A stretch of DNA of 15,251 bases, taken from assembly GCA_031549455.1 (NCBI GenBank), contig JAVBPT010000035.1, forward strand, positions 1 to 15,251, given 5' to 3'. This DNA comes from JAVBPT01 sp031549455 (GTDB lineage: Bacteria > Bacillota > Clostridia > Lachnospirales > JAKSVV01). Positions 1-7,078 of this stretch are shown here, piece after piece. The notes beneath the pieces are model-generated. The model was not told where the DNA came from, did no database searches, and saw only the letters and a program-made list of their open reading frames with translations. The position numbers and the translations under genes are program-made. The first letter of the stretch is position 1, and every line of letters begins with the position of its first letter.

Positions 1-1
1 T

Positions 2-475
2 GAGGTGATTGAAAGATTACAGTCTTTTGTTGGGCAGGAGGATCTTAAAAATTTTTCGATTGAAGTGCACGGGATGAAGGGCTCATTGAATAACATTGGG
101 GCGACCCAGCTGGCTCTTTTTGCGGAAGCACTAGAGATGCGTTCTAAAGAGAACGATGTGACTTTCTGTAGAGAGCAGATTTTTGATTTTAATTCACAGC
201 TCTTGACTTTATACCATAAATTGTCTGAGGCACTAAGTGAAGCCAAAGGAACCAAAACGTATACAAAAGAGGGTAACTTGACGGACTTGCAAAAGGAGCT
301 TGGGATGGTTTCGGAAGCCATTGCATCCTTTGAGGGAGACGAGGCGTTGGCTCGACTCAGACCACTTCTTGAATATGATTATGGACAAATTATGAATGAA
401 AAGTTACAGGAGCTCATCAGTACACTTGAACAATTTGATTTTGATAAAGCACTACAAGAAATAAAGCGGATTTAA
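2..475 (+). CDS. Hpt-domain phosphotransfer protein or C-terminus of a hybrid sensor kinase (5' truncated)
   Basis: The frame is open to the window edge, so this is the 3' end of a longer gene. The GTG at position 5 has no ribosome binding site and would leave too little sequence before the active-site helix. The sequence VHGMKGSLNNIGA matches the Hpt phosphorylation motif (H-x-x-K-G-S...GA), with the phospho-accepting His about 22 residues after that GTG. Hpt domains relay phosphate between receiver domains in multistep phosphorelays. After the Hpt helices comes a roughly 55-residue helical module containing FDFDKAL, and an equal-length counterpart lies in the next gene. The gene ends with TAA, 45 bases before the response regulator, and the two are probably co-transcribed. 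It could be a stand-alone Hpt protein or the tail of a hybrid histidine kinase; the window cannot decide. Confidence 0.75.
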   Translation, partial: EVIERLQSFVGQEDLKNFSIEVHGMKGSLNNIGATQLALFAEALEMRSKENDVTFCREQIFDFNSQLLTLYHKLSEALSEAKGTKTYTKEGNLTDLQKELGMVSEAIASFEGDEALARLRPLLEYDYGQIMNEKLQELISTLEQFDFDKALQEIKRI

Positions 476-520
476 AAAAAGTGGGGGGTTTAAAGGGAGG
501 ATAAGAACAAGCAGTATCGG

Positions 521-1543
521 ATGATGGTACTCATGAATTATGAAGAATTAGAAGCATTTAGTGCGATGAAGAATTCAGGTTCTAGAACAAACTATTTTGA
601 AATGCTATCAAACTTTATTTATAAGATGCCAGGGTTGGTTGAAACCTTGTGTGTGCCTACAAACAAAGAGGAGCAAGATGCCTTTTTGGACAAGATTGAG
701 GAGCTGCAAAAGGGTTTAATTGAGATTGGTTCTCCAGCTCTGCTTTTTGAGACGGAGAGGGTAGAAGTGATTGCGAAGTCAGGTGACAAGGAGAGGCTTG
801 AGGAAGCAATTGTGGTTCTAAATAAAAAAATAGAGGGGTTATGTGAAAAGGTTCGAGTGGCGGAGATGAATCGGGCACAGATGGACAATACGCCAAGACA
901 AGTGATAGAAGAGGAAGGCATAGATCAACAAAACAAATACGAAGCACCAATTCGTGTAGAGGCATTGGAAAAGTTAAGCTTGCTGATTGAAAACTTTGAA
1001 ATTGACGGGGCGTATGGTATCCTGAAAAACATTCGAAGCTTTCGTTACACAGATCCGATTGACTTGGCATTGTTTACAATTTACAATGATTTCAGAAAAT
1101 TTGACTATGATGATGCCTTATCAACCACAAAAGAGTTGATTGCGATGGTAGAAAAAAATCAAAACAGCCAGAGGGTGAATGCCAAAAAGAAAATTTTGGC
1201 GGTGGATGATGTTCCGGATGTGTTAAATACAGTAAAATTGGTTTTAACAAGTCATTATAGCGTATATGGTGTAACCAATTATATGTCAGCACTTAAATTT
1301 CTCACTACAAATCATGCGGATTTGATTTTATTAGATATTGAAATGCCAGAGATGGATGGATTTGCATTGTTAAACATTATTCGAAAAATGGAACTTTATA
1401 AAAATACGCCTGTCATTTTCCTAACCGGAAATGCGAGTGTGGAGAATATTAAAAAGTCGCTGGATACAGGTGGAAACGACTTTATCAAAAAGCCAGTGAA
1501 CGTAGACATTCTCCTTGAGAAGATTCGAAAGTATATTGATTAG
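521..1543 (+). CDS. Response regulator with degenerate N-terminal Hpt-like domain and C-terminal receiver domain
   Basis: This 340-residue protein ends in a canonical receiver domain, about residues 224-340: acidic pair D229/D230, phospho-acceptor D272 in LLDIEMPEMDG, switch Thr T302 in LTGN, and K324 in IKKP. There is no DNA-binding or enzymatic output domain. Residues about 20-115 align without gaps to the Hpt motif of the preceding gene through IEELQKGLIEIGS, but the His position is occupied by Glu60 and the following Lys by Gln63, so it cannot be phosphorylated there. Residues about 150-210 match the helical module of the neighbour (FDYDDAL versus FDFDKAL). The start is uncertain: ATG codons lie at 521, 524 and 533, and the nearest purine-rich stretch (GGGAGG, 495-500) is about 20 bases from the first. 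The likely partner is the upstream Hpt/kinase. Confidence 0.85.
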   Translation: MMVLMNYEELEAFSAMKNSGSRTNYFEMLSNFIYKMPGLVETLCVPTNKEEQDAFLDKIEELQKGLIEIGSPALLFETERVEVIAKSGDKERLEEAIVVLNKKIEGLCEKVRVAEMNRAQMDNTPRQVIEEEGIDQQNKYEAPIRVEALEKLSLLIENFEIDGAYGILKNIRSFRYTDPIDLALFTIYNDFRKFDYDDALSTTKELIAMVEKNQNSQRVNAKKKILAVDDVPDVLNTVKLVLTSHYSVYGVTNYMSALKFLTTNHADLILLDIEMPEMDGFALLNIIRKMELYKNTPVIFLTGNASVENIKKSLDTGGNDFIKKPVNVDILLEKIRKYID

Positions 1544-1566
1544 AAGCGTACTAGTGACGCTTTTTT
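1544..1566 (+). terminator. Rho-independent terminator after the response regulator
   Basis: Stem AAGCGT (1544-1549) and ACGCTT (1557-1562) with a 7-base loop, followed by a T-run to 1566. It begins directly after the TAG stop and separates the signalling genes from the transporter operon. Confidence 0.75.
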
Positions 1567-1573
1567 GTTTGTC

Positions 1574-1601
1574 TTGACATTAAGGTCTAAAAAGGTATAA
1601 T
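1574..1601 (+). promoter_or_regulatory. Sigma-A-type promoter of the CRP/FNR-ABC operon
   Basis: TTGACA at 1574-1579 and TATAAT at 1596-1601, both perfect consensus hexamers, are separated by 16 bases. Transcription should start near 1608. This rules out the ATG at 1604 as a start for the regulator gene. Confidence 0.85.
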
Positions 1602-1603
1602 AT

Positions 1604-1621
1604 ATGTATCAAAAGATACAT
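1604..1621. promoter_or_regulatory. Perfect 7-4-7 dyad on the transcription start: putative operator
   Basis: ATGTATC (1604-1610), AAAA, GATACAT (1615-1621) is a perfect inverted repeat immediately after the -10 hexamer, covering the predicted start site. CRP/FNR proteins bind two-fold symmetric sites of this size, and a site here would repress. The natural candidate is the product of the adjacent gene, acting on its own operon. The motif differs from CRP (TGTGA...TCACA) and FNR (TTGAT...ATCAA) consensus sites. The binding protein is inferred. Confidence 0.55.
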
Positions 1622-1633
1622 TGGAGTGTTAGA

Positions 1634-2296
1634 ATGCAAATTAATCGAAAATACCTTGAGCTGTTGAGCGAATCAAAATTAATGAGAAATGTAATGTTGA
1701 AATCGTATAAGAATCAACTCTTTGAAAAAGAAGCCATCCTAAAATTCAAAAAAGGAGAATTGCTTTTTCAAAATCAGAAAGGTATTATGATCCTTTTAAA
1801 GGGAGAAGTGGAGTTGAAAAATAAAGGATTGACATTGCGGAAGTATGAAAAAAGTGAAATTTTGGGCACATCGCTTGCATTTAATAAAAATCGTGATACT
1901 ATTTTATCCATTACCGCATCTAGAAATTCAATTGCCTTATTGATTGATGAGGCTAAGATGAAAAGACTTTTTACAACTGATGAGGCAATCTTAGAAAACT
2001 ACCTTGAACTCGTTTCAGAGGATTTCGCTTTTTTGGCAAGGCGAATTCATAATTTTACAGCGGGTTCTGCTGAGGCTAAACTCAGTCTATACTTGCTCGA
2101 GCACATCCAAGAAGAAGGAGGGGAGCGGATTGTTTTTCTGCCGAACTCTCTTACCCAATTTGCACTCATGTTGGATCTTGGGAGGGCCTCTTTGTATAGA
2201 GCATTGGAACATTTGGAGAATAACTTTATTATTTTTAGAAACAAAAAACAGATCAAGGTATTAGATGTGGCAAGGCTTGAGAAAATGTGTAATTAG
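1634..2296 (+). CDS. CRP/FNR-family transcriptional regulator
   Basis: With the start at 1634 the protein has 220 residues; GGAG at 1623-1626 lies 7 bases upstream of this ATG, and the in-frame ATG at 1604 is upstream of the predicted transcript start. The N-terminal part (about 25-110) is a cyclic-nucleotide-binding-like beta domain, for example GIMILLKGEVELKNKG and a Gly-rich turn in SEILGTS. The C-terminal part (about 140-215) is a winged helix, with recognition motif SLTQFALMLDLGRASLYRAL at about 162-181. The only Cys is residue 219, so it is not an iron-sulfur FNR. The canonical cAMP phosphate-binding cassette, including its Arg, is not recognisable, so the effector is unknown. It is the first gene of the ABC-importer operon, ends 13 bases before the receptor gene, and probably regulates it, possibly with autorepression through the dyad at 1604-1621. 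Confidence 0.85.
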   Translation: MQINRKYLELLSESKLMRNVMLKSYKNQLFEKEAILKFKKGELLFQNQKGIMILLKGEVELKNKGLTLRKYEKSEILGTSLAFNKNRDTILSITASRNSIALLIDEAKMKRLFTTDEAILENYLELVSEDFAFLARRIHNFTAGSAEAKLSLYLLEHIQEEGGERIVFLPNSLTQFALMLDLGRASLYRALEHLENNFIIFRNKKQIKVLDVARLEKMCN

Positions 2297-2309
2297 AGAA
2301 GGAGAAAAA

Positions 2310-3221
2310 ATGAAGAAAAGTTTAGTTGGATTACTCATCCTATTTGTTATTTTAATGACCGCCTGTGGCAAAGTGGTGGTGGAAGAAAAACCAGAGATCC
2401 AGATTGGTGTTTTAAAAGGACCCTCAGCGGTTTCGATCTTAAAGCTCATGGAGGATGGGATGTATAATATAGAAATTTATAACAAACCAGAGGAACTCAA
2501 TGCAGCGATTGTTAAAAATGAGGTGGATATTGCGGCTTTACCAACCAATATGGCCTCGATTGTATATGGGAGGACAAATCATGCAACCAAGATTCTGGTA
2601 GCAAGCACCATGGGGTCTTTGTATGTGATTGCAAATAAAGATGTGGAGATTAAGACACTTTTGGATCTTAAAACAGTGGGACTAGGGGTTGCAGGAAAAG
2701 GTGCTACGCCAGATCTCGTGCTGCAATATTTTGTAGGAGAAAATGAAAATGTATCCTATTATGGTGAGCACACTGAGCTCGCCTCGCTTGTTACAATCGG
2801 AAGAGTAGAAGCGGCTCTCTTGCCAGAACCGTTTGTTACAATCGCCTTGACAAATAATCCGGATCTTGAGATCAAACTGGATCTAAATCAGGAGTGGATA
2901 GACAAGAATGAAGAGGAACTACCAATGGGTGTTCTAGTGGCAAATGCAAAAGGCATAGAGGCGGCACCTGTGTTCTTACAAGATTATAAAAAGTCGATCG
3001 ATTATGTTACAGAGCATACCGATGAAGTCGCAAAGTTAGCTGTAAAATATGAGATTGTAAATAGTGAAAAGATTGCTCTTGAAATGATTCCAAGAACCAA
3101 TATCAAGTTTATTACTGGAAATGAAATGAAGAAGATGATTACATCCTATTTTGAAAAATTATTTGCACTCAACCCAGCTTCTATAGGAGGAACCTTGCCG
3201 GATGAAACCATTTTTTACTAA
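2310..3221 (+). CDS. ABC importer substrate-binding lipoprotein (SsuA/TauA/NMT1-like)
   Basis: The start at 2310 is fixed by AAGGAG (2299-2304), 5 bases upstream; an earlier in-frame ATG lies inside the regulator gene. The 303-residue product begins with a lipoprotein signal peptide (MKKS, a hydrophobic stretch, then LMTAC) whose lipobox Cys is residue 19, so it should be anchored outside the membrane. The mature part has the two-lobe layout of the nitrate/sulfonate/thiamine-precursor receptor group: QIGVLKGPSAVSILKLMEDG near the start, VDIAALPTNMASIVY at about 72-86, DLKTVGLGVAGKGATPDLVL at about 119-138, and RVEAALLPEPFVTIAL at about 155-170. The substrate cannot be read from the sequence: relatives carry aliphatic sulfonates, taurine, nitrate or pyrimidine precursors, and no linked enzyme narrows it. 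It overlaps the permease gene by 20 bases. Confidence 0.85.
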   Translation: MKKSLVGLLILFVILMTACGKVVVEEKPEIQIGVLKGPSAVSILKLMEDGMYNIEIYNKPEELNAAIVKNEVDIAALPTNMASIVYGRTNHATKILVASTMGSLYVIANKDVEIKTLLDLKTVGLGVAGKGATPDLVLQYFVGENENVSYYGEHTELASLVTIGRVEAALLPEPFVTIALTNNPDLEIKLDLNQEWIDKNEEELPMGVLVANAKGIEAAPVFLQDYKKSIDYVTEHTDEVAKLAVKYEIVNSEKIALEMIPRTNIKFITGNEMKKMITSYFEKLFALNPASIGGTLPDETIFY

Positions 3222-3939
3222 GCTTGTGGTGCTTTGCTTTTGGCTTACCATATGGCAACTAATCTCAGTTTTGATTCATAATCCGCTCATCTTGGTTGGG
3301 CCTATTGAGATTGTACTTAATCTCACAAAGATTTCTTTGACAAAATTATTTTGGCTTTCAATCGCAAACACCATGCTTAGGATCATGCTTGGATTTGTGA
3401 CCGCGTTTCTCGTTGCTTTTATCATTTCAATCGCATCCTGTATGAGCTCCTATTTCAAATTGTTCATAGAGCCAATTATTCAACTGATTAAGATTGTACC
3501 TGTTACCTCATTTATTTTGCTCGTGATTGTATTTTTGGCAAAAGTATATATTACCTCTTTTATTGTTTTTTTGATGGTGCTTCCCATCTTCTATTTTAAC
3601 ATTGTGGGGGGAATACGCTCGGTTGATCGAAATCTGCTTGAACTTGCCACCATTTACAAATTTTCGTGGGCAAAGAGGGTGAAGCACATTTATCTCCATT
3701 CTCTAAAACCCTATGTGGTCATTGCCATCAAAGCAGGTCTTGGATTTAGCTGGAAAGCGGGTTTAACAGCGGAGATATTGGCACTACCCAGGATGAGTAT
3801 TGGATATGAGCTGAACAACGCAAAAATCTATCTAGACACACTCAATCTGTTCAGCTGGACAGTGGTGGTGGTTTTGTTAAGTCTTTTATTTGAATACCTT
3901 ATCATGTGGCTGCTTGGGAAGGAGGTGCGACATGATTAG
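3202..3939 (+). CDS. ABC importer permease (SsuC/TauC-like, MetI fold)
   Basis: The 245-residue protein has about six hydrophobic segments (roughly 7-25, 54-80, 94-113, 115-135, 170-190 and 216-238), as expected for a BPD-transport-type permease. Before the last segments lies an EAA-like coupling loop, ELATIYKFSWAKRVKHIYL at about 147-165, that should contact the ATPase; the usual loop Gly is not obvious. It starts within the 3' end of the receptor gene, with AGGAGG at 3185-3190 about 11 bases upstream of the ATG, which suggests translational coupling. It should form a homodimeric channel with the ATPase encoded next, whose start codon overlaps its end. Substrate unknown. Confidence 0.85.
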   Translation: MKPFFTKLVVLCFWLTIWQLISVLIHNPLILVGPIEIVLNLTKISLTKLFWLSIANTMLRIMLGFVTAFLVAFIISIASCMSSYFKLFIEPIIQLIKIVPVTSFILLVIVFLAKVYITSFIVFLMVLPIFYFNIVGGIRSVDRNLLELATIYKFSWAKRVKHIYLHSLKPYVVIAIKAGLGFSWKAGLTAEILALPRMSIGYELNNAKIYLDTLNLFSWTVVVVLLSLLFEYLIMWLLGKEVRHD

Positions 3940-4516
3940 GCTCGAGAAGATAAAAAAGGAGTTTAACGGGAAGCGGATTATTCCAGAATTAACAATCGCG
4001 TTTTCGGAAAAGGAGATCAACACCATTTATGCTCCATCAGGCGCGGGCAAAACCACTTTAATGCGAATCATTGCGGGCCTTGATAAGCATTTTTCAGGCA
4101 AACGCATCATTTCTACATCCAAAATTGCCTATCTGTTTCAAGAAGATAGACTCTTTCCGTGGTATACTGCTCGCCAAAACATAGAGGTGATAACAAACCG
4201 AAAAGAGGATTATGAAAACTGGATAGAGATTCTTGAGTTAGGAGAACACTTGGATAAATATCCGAATGAGCTAAGTGGGGGAATGAAGCGAAAGCTAATG
4301 CTTGCGATTACATTTTTATCAGATTTTGACATCATGATTTTGGATGAACCATTTAAAGGAATCGATCATAAAAGTAAAGAAAAGATCATCTATTATATAA
4401 AAGAAAATGCAAAAGAAAAAACCATCCTTCTGATTTCACATGAGATGGAAGAGATCAAAATGATGGGGGGGCTTGTTTGGAAGTTCAATGAGAGAATGGA
4501 AAGGCAGCAAGAATAA
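3932..4516 (+). CDS. Compact ABC importer ATPase (SsuB/TauB-like)
   Basis: The start at 3932 is set by a strong AAGGAGGTG (3919-3927), 4 bases away, and overlaps the permease stop (3937-3939). The 194-residue product has every ATPase motif in order: Walker A APSGAGKTT (34-42), Q-loop Gln70 in LFQEDRLFPW, signature LSGGM (114-118), Walker B IMILDE (134-139) and switch His160 in LLISHE. SsuB/TauB proteins usually have about 240-260 residues, so this one is short. It ends soon after the H-loop with no C-terminal regulatory region, and the Walker A motif has Ala in place of the first Gly. It should power the importer formed with the preceding permease. All required catalytic residues are present, so I read it as intact. 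Confidence 0.9.
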   Translation: MIRLEKIKKEFNGKRIIPELTIAFSEKEINTIYAPSGAGKTTLMRIIAGLDKHFSGKRIISTSKIAYLFQEDRLFPWYTARQNIEVITNRKEDYENWIEILELGEHLDKYPNELSGGMKRKLMLAITFLSDFDIMILDEPFKGIDHKSKEKIIYYIKENAKEKTILLISHEMEEIKMMGGLVWKFNERMERQQE

Positions 4517-4525
4517 GGAGTAGAT

Positions 4526-4972
4526 ATGAGAGAAATCGAATTAAAAAATGGAACTATTGTGGTGGGGTATGATAAGGCTCAAAAGGAATACTATGCCTCC
4601 CCAATTTCCTATCAAGGAAAATCCTGTATTGAAGGAAATATAACGACCTTTCGTGGCAGTTATGCCATTTCAGATGTGGGGCTTATTACGAGAGATAAAA
4701 ATGGAAACGAAGATTTTATTATGCTAACGGAAGGACGAGATGGAGAGGAAGCGAGTCTAAAAAGCATTTTGCCGGGGGAGCATAAGATGCATATTCATTA
4801 CCTTGGTACGATTAGCGATGTGGCAGAGGAAATCTGTCATGTTATTTACTACACCAGCAGAGATTCCAAACGAACGACCCAGGTGACGTTACTGATCGAT
4901 CAAAGGGGAGAAGAATGGTTTTCTCAAGATGCAGTCACCTCACTTTCTATAGCACCATTAGTTTTTGAGTAA
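4526..4972 (+). CDS. Uncharacterised 148-residue protein, last gene of the ABC operon
   Basis: I do not recognise this family. AAGGAG (4515-4520), overlapping the ATPase stop codon, lies 5 bases before the ATG, so translation is probably coupled to the transporter. The product looks soluble and rich in beta strands (IELKNGTIVVGYD near the start, VTLLIDQRGEEWF near residues 123-135), with no signal peptide or membrane segment. A central HKMHIHYLG stretch carries two closely spaced His residues, and there is one Cys near residue 107. Nothing visible proves metal or ligand binding. Its position suggests handling or sensing of the imported compound, which is inference only. Its last 26 bases overlap the 3' end of the convergent tmcAL gene. 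Good spacing and open coding structure make it a real gene. Confidence 0.75.
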   Translation: MREIELKNGTIVVGYDKAQKEYYASPISYQGKSCIEGNITTFRGSYAISDVGLITRDKNGNEDFIMLTEGRDGEEASLKSILPGEHKMHIHYLGTISDVAEEICHVIYYTSRDSKRTTQVTLLIDQRGEEWFSQDAVTSLSIAPLVFE

Positions 4973-6140
4973 GTTCGGCATTCATGAGTCGATCCGTTTT
5001 AAGATGATAGAGATTGGAATAGATCATTTCTTTTTGTAAGAGTCGTCTCGACTCTTTTTTGCAATCCTTTAAAAAATCTCCTAAGTTGGTGACAAGCGAA
5101 GCCTTTGCATTTGTTTTTAACGCTTTCCAAATCTGTTCATCCTGTTTTCTAAACCCAAGAACCCTAATATATCGCGGAAAGCCTTTTTCAAAGGCTTTGA
5201 AGTCTTTCGTTGTAATGTTAAGCAGAATGTTTAAAACCATTCGGCTCAGAGAGGAGTAGGGATAGCGTTTGCACTTTAATCGTTCCAAAAGTTCGCTGAT
5301 GGTTTTACAGTCAGGCGCTCGTTCCAAAATGCGATTTTCAATGCCTTCTTTTATTTCGTGAATTTTTCTAAGTTCTTCGCGGTTCATTGTTCTTAGACGG
5401 TAAAAAAGAATATCGGAGTAGGTGTCTAAAAAGTTAAGAGGGTTTTGGGTAAGTGCTTTATAGGTATAGTCTGGAACGAAACTTTGAATGGCTTGAAAAT
5501 AATCCTCTGCTATTTTTTTTCGGATGTGGGTGGCGGAGGAAAAGGTTTCGGATATCTCATCACTATTAAAACCAGGCCCTACACGTTTAAGAACATAGGG
5601 AGCTATTGTGGAGTTCAATCTCTTTAAGGCTTTTAAATATTCAATGGCTAAAATATTGTTTGAGCCAAGAAATAAGTCGGAGTCAAGTCCCGCGCTCTTT
5701 AGAGCGTTGGCTCTTGCAACCGGAAAACTGCTGCCTGTTTTGAGTTCCTCCTTCAGACTTTTTTTATATTCTCTGCTTTCTTTTACAAGATAATTGGCTA
5801 GATTTTCAAGTTTTTTAAGATCATCGCATTCTGCCCCAAAGACAATATGATCTATGATACCAAGCGCATGAAGCGACTTAATCGCGGCAGTGGCGAAGTG
5901 CTCCGCACTAGCAGAGCTAAAAACAGTGGGGAGTTCGATCACGAGGGATGCACCAGAGAGGAGCGCCAGTCTTGTTCGCTCCAGTTGAGACAGACAGGTG
6001 GGCTCTCCTCTTTGAGAAAAATTTGAACTCATGACCACTACAATAAAATCCGGGCTAAGATGTTCTTTTACCTTTTGGATCTGATAGAGATGTCCGTTAT
6101 GAAAGGGGTTATATTCAGCAACGATGCCAACTGTTTTCAT
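4947..6140 (-). CDS. tmcAL: tRNA(Met) cytidine acetate ligase TmcAL (YlbM/DUF795)
   Basis: The 397-residue protein starts with MKTVGIVAEYNPFHNGH, the nucleotidyltransferase HIGH-like motif (NPFHNGH at 11-17) typical of TmcAL. MSSNFSQRGEP (37-47), FGAECDD (about 99-105) and LGSNNILAIEYLKAL also fit the family, and the length is normal. TmcAL activates acetate with ATP and makes N4-acetylcytidine at the wobble position of elongator tRNA-Met in the cytoplasm, which protects AUA/AUG decoding. On the minus strand, GAAGG (6146-6150) precedes the ATG by 5 bases. A possible promoter is at 6162-6190. The gene converges on the ABC operon and shares its last 26 bases with that operon's final gene. I see no terminator of its own just past 4947. 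Confidence 0.92.
   Translation of the reverse strand: MKTVGIVAEYNPFHNGHLYQIQKVKEHLSPDFIVVVMSSNFSQRGEPTCLSQLERTRLALLSGASLVIELPTVFSSASAEHFATAAIKSLHALGIIDHIVFGAECDDLKKLENLANYLVKESREYKKSLKEELKTGSSFPVARANALKSAGLDSDLFLGSNNILAIEYLKALKRLNSTIAPYVLKRVGPGFNSDEISETFSSATHIRKKIAEDYFQAIQSFVPDYTYKALTQNPLNFLDTYSDILFYRLRTMNREELRKIHEIKEGIENRILERAPDCKTISELLERLKCKRYPYSSLSRMVLNILLNITTKDFKAFEKGFPRYIRVLGFRKQDEQIWKALKTNAKASLVTNLGDFLKDCKKESRRLLQKEMIYSNLYHLKTDRLMNAELTQKLMVL
5038..5060 (+). terminator. Terminator of the ABC operon, lying inside tmcAL
   Basis: Stem AAGAGTCG (5038-5045), loop TCT, stem CGACTCTT (5049-5056), with T-run 5055-5060: an 8-bp perfect stem followed by six T. Only the + strand has the T-run, so it should stop the operon transcript, not the tmcAL message. 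It lies 66 bases after the last operon stop codon, in sequence that encodes KKESRRLLQ of TmcAL on the other strand. Confidence 0.8.
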
Positions 6141-6161
6141 AAAAACCTTCTAATTGACTTT

Positions 6162-6190
6162 ATGATAACAAAATGGGGGATTAAAAGCAA
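6162..6190 (-). promoter_or_regulatory. Putative tmcAL promoter
   Basis: On the minus strand, TTGCTT (6185-6190) and TATCAT (6162-6167) are separated by 17 bases. The -10 matches consensus at 5 of 6 positions, the -35 at 3 of 6. It lies 22 bases upstream of the tmcAL start codon. Confidence 0.45.
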
Positions 6191-6225
6191 TCTTTTTTTC
6201 ATGAAGTTCTTTTTCACAGCATATT

Positions 6226-6231
6226 TATAAT
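6226..6231 (+). promoter_or_regulatory. Possible -10 element for pdaA
   Basis: TATAAT at 6226-6231 lies 25 bases before the chosen pdaA start. No convincing -35 hexamer sits 16-18 bases upstream, so either an activator or a sporulation sigma factor may be involved. CATA at 6220-6223 resembles part of a sigma-E/K -10 box, but I find no matching -35. Confidence 0.35.
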
Positions 6232-6256
6232 ATAAATAATGAATAAAGGAGTGATC

Positions 6257-7075
6257 ATGAAGAATATGTTTCGTAAGCGAAATAAAGGGACTTTGTTCTA
6301 CAAATTTGTTTTTTTTATTGCGATTGCTGGCGTTGTGCTGCTTTCGGCAGGGACCTTACTAATACAACATGTTTCCACCAACGCAGGAGGTGCTATATCC
6401 TGGGGGCTTAGTTTTAAGGAGAAGAATAAAAAACCGGATGTTTCCCCGAAGGGGGCAGAACTATTAAAGAACAACAACGGAATGTATATGGGAGATGAAA
6501 CACAAAAAAAAATCTATTTCACTTTTGACCTTGGGTATGAGGCGGGATTTACAGAAGAGGTATTAAATGTATTGAAAGAAAACAACATAAAAGCCATCTT
6601 TTTTCTCTGCGGGAATTATGTAGATCAGGAAGATGAACTCATTAAGCAAATGCTCAATGAGGGCCATACACTTGGAAATCACACGGAAAAGCATAAGGAC
6701 CTCGCCACACTTTCACTTGAAAAGGCAAAAGAAGATATTGTAATCTTACAAGACAAACTGGAAGAAAAATACAACTATCATTCGAAATTCTTTAGGCCAC
6801 CCAGTGGAAGATTTAATGAGAGCGTTTTGGGCCTTTTAAATGGCCTGGGCTATAAGACGGTGATGTGGTCAGTTGCTTATGAGGATTGGGGGAAAACAGG
6901 GATGGATGTGCAAAAGGCCACTAATAAGGTAACCGGAAGGTTACATGACGGCGCAATTATTCTTATGCATATCACCAATGCGACCACGCCCAAAATGTTG
7001 CCGGAACTGATTAAAAATTTGGATGAGATGGAATTTCGCGTGGGAAATCCGGAGGATCTATTGGCGGTAAATTAA
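6257..7075 (+). CDS. pdaA: PdaA-type polysaccharide deacetylase (cortex muramic delta-lactam formation)
   Basis: The start at 6257 is chosen because AAAGGAG (6245-6251) is 5 bases upstream; the ATG at 6239 is upstream of that site. The 272-residue product has a short basic N-terminus and one hydrophobic segment (about 15-37), so it is membrane anchored or exported. The ISWGL motif (47-51) seen in PdaA proteins precedes a NodB-like carbohydrate esterase 4 domain: TFDLGYE (89-95) with catalytic-base D91, metal ligands H142 and H146 in NHTEKH, RPPSG (180-184), and H238 in LMH. The usual second Asp of TFDDG is Leu92, as in PdaA-like enzymes where that position departs from Asp. PdaA removes N-acetyl groups from muramic acid during spore-cortex synthesis, so the host probably sporulates. 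Other peptidoglycan deacetylase roles are less likely. Confidence 0.82.
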   Translation: MKNMFRKRNKGTLFYKFVFFIAIAGVVLLSAGTLLIQHVSTNAGGAISWGLSFKEKNKKPDVSPKGAELLKNNNGMYMGDETQKKIYFTFDLGYEAGFTEEVLNVLKENNIKAIFFLCGNYVDQEDELIKQMLNEGHTLGNHTEKHKDLATLSLEKAKEDIVILQDKLEEKYNYHSKFFRPPSGRFNESVLGLLNGLGYKTVMWSVAYEDWGKTGMDVQKATNKVTGRLHDGAIILMHITNATTPKMLPELIKNLDEMEFRVGNPEDLLAVN

Positions 7076-7078
7076 AGT

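Noticed and set aside
657..1070. Long open frame on the minus strand inside the response regulator gene (137 codons)
   Set aside because: It is antisense to a clearly coding frame with intact receiver motifs, its product is Ser/Pro/Leu-rich without any family pattern, and no ribosome binding site precedes it.
1604..1633. Ten extra N-terminal codons on the CRP/FNR regulator
   Set aside because: The ATG at 1604 is three bases after the TATAAT hexamer, before the expected transcription start, and has no ribosome binding site.
2265..2309. Upstream start for the substrate-binding protein
   Set aside because: It would lie inside the regulator gene without a ribosome binding site and would place 15 residues before the lipoprotein signal peptide.
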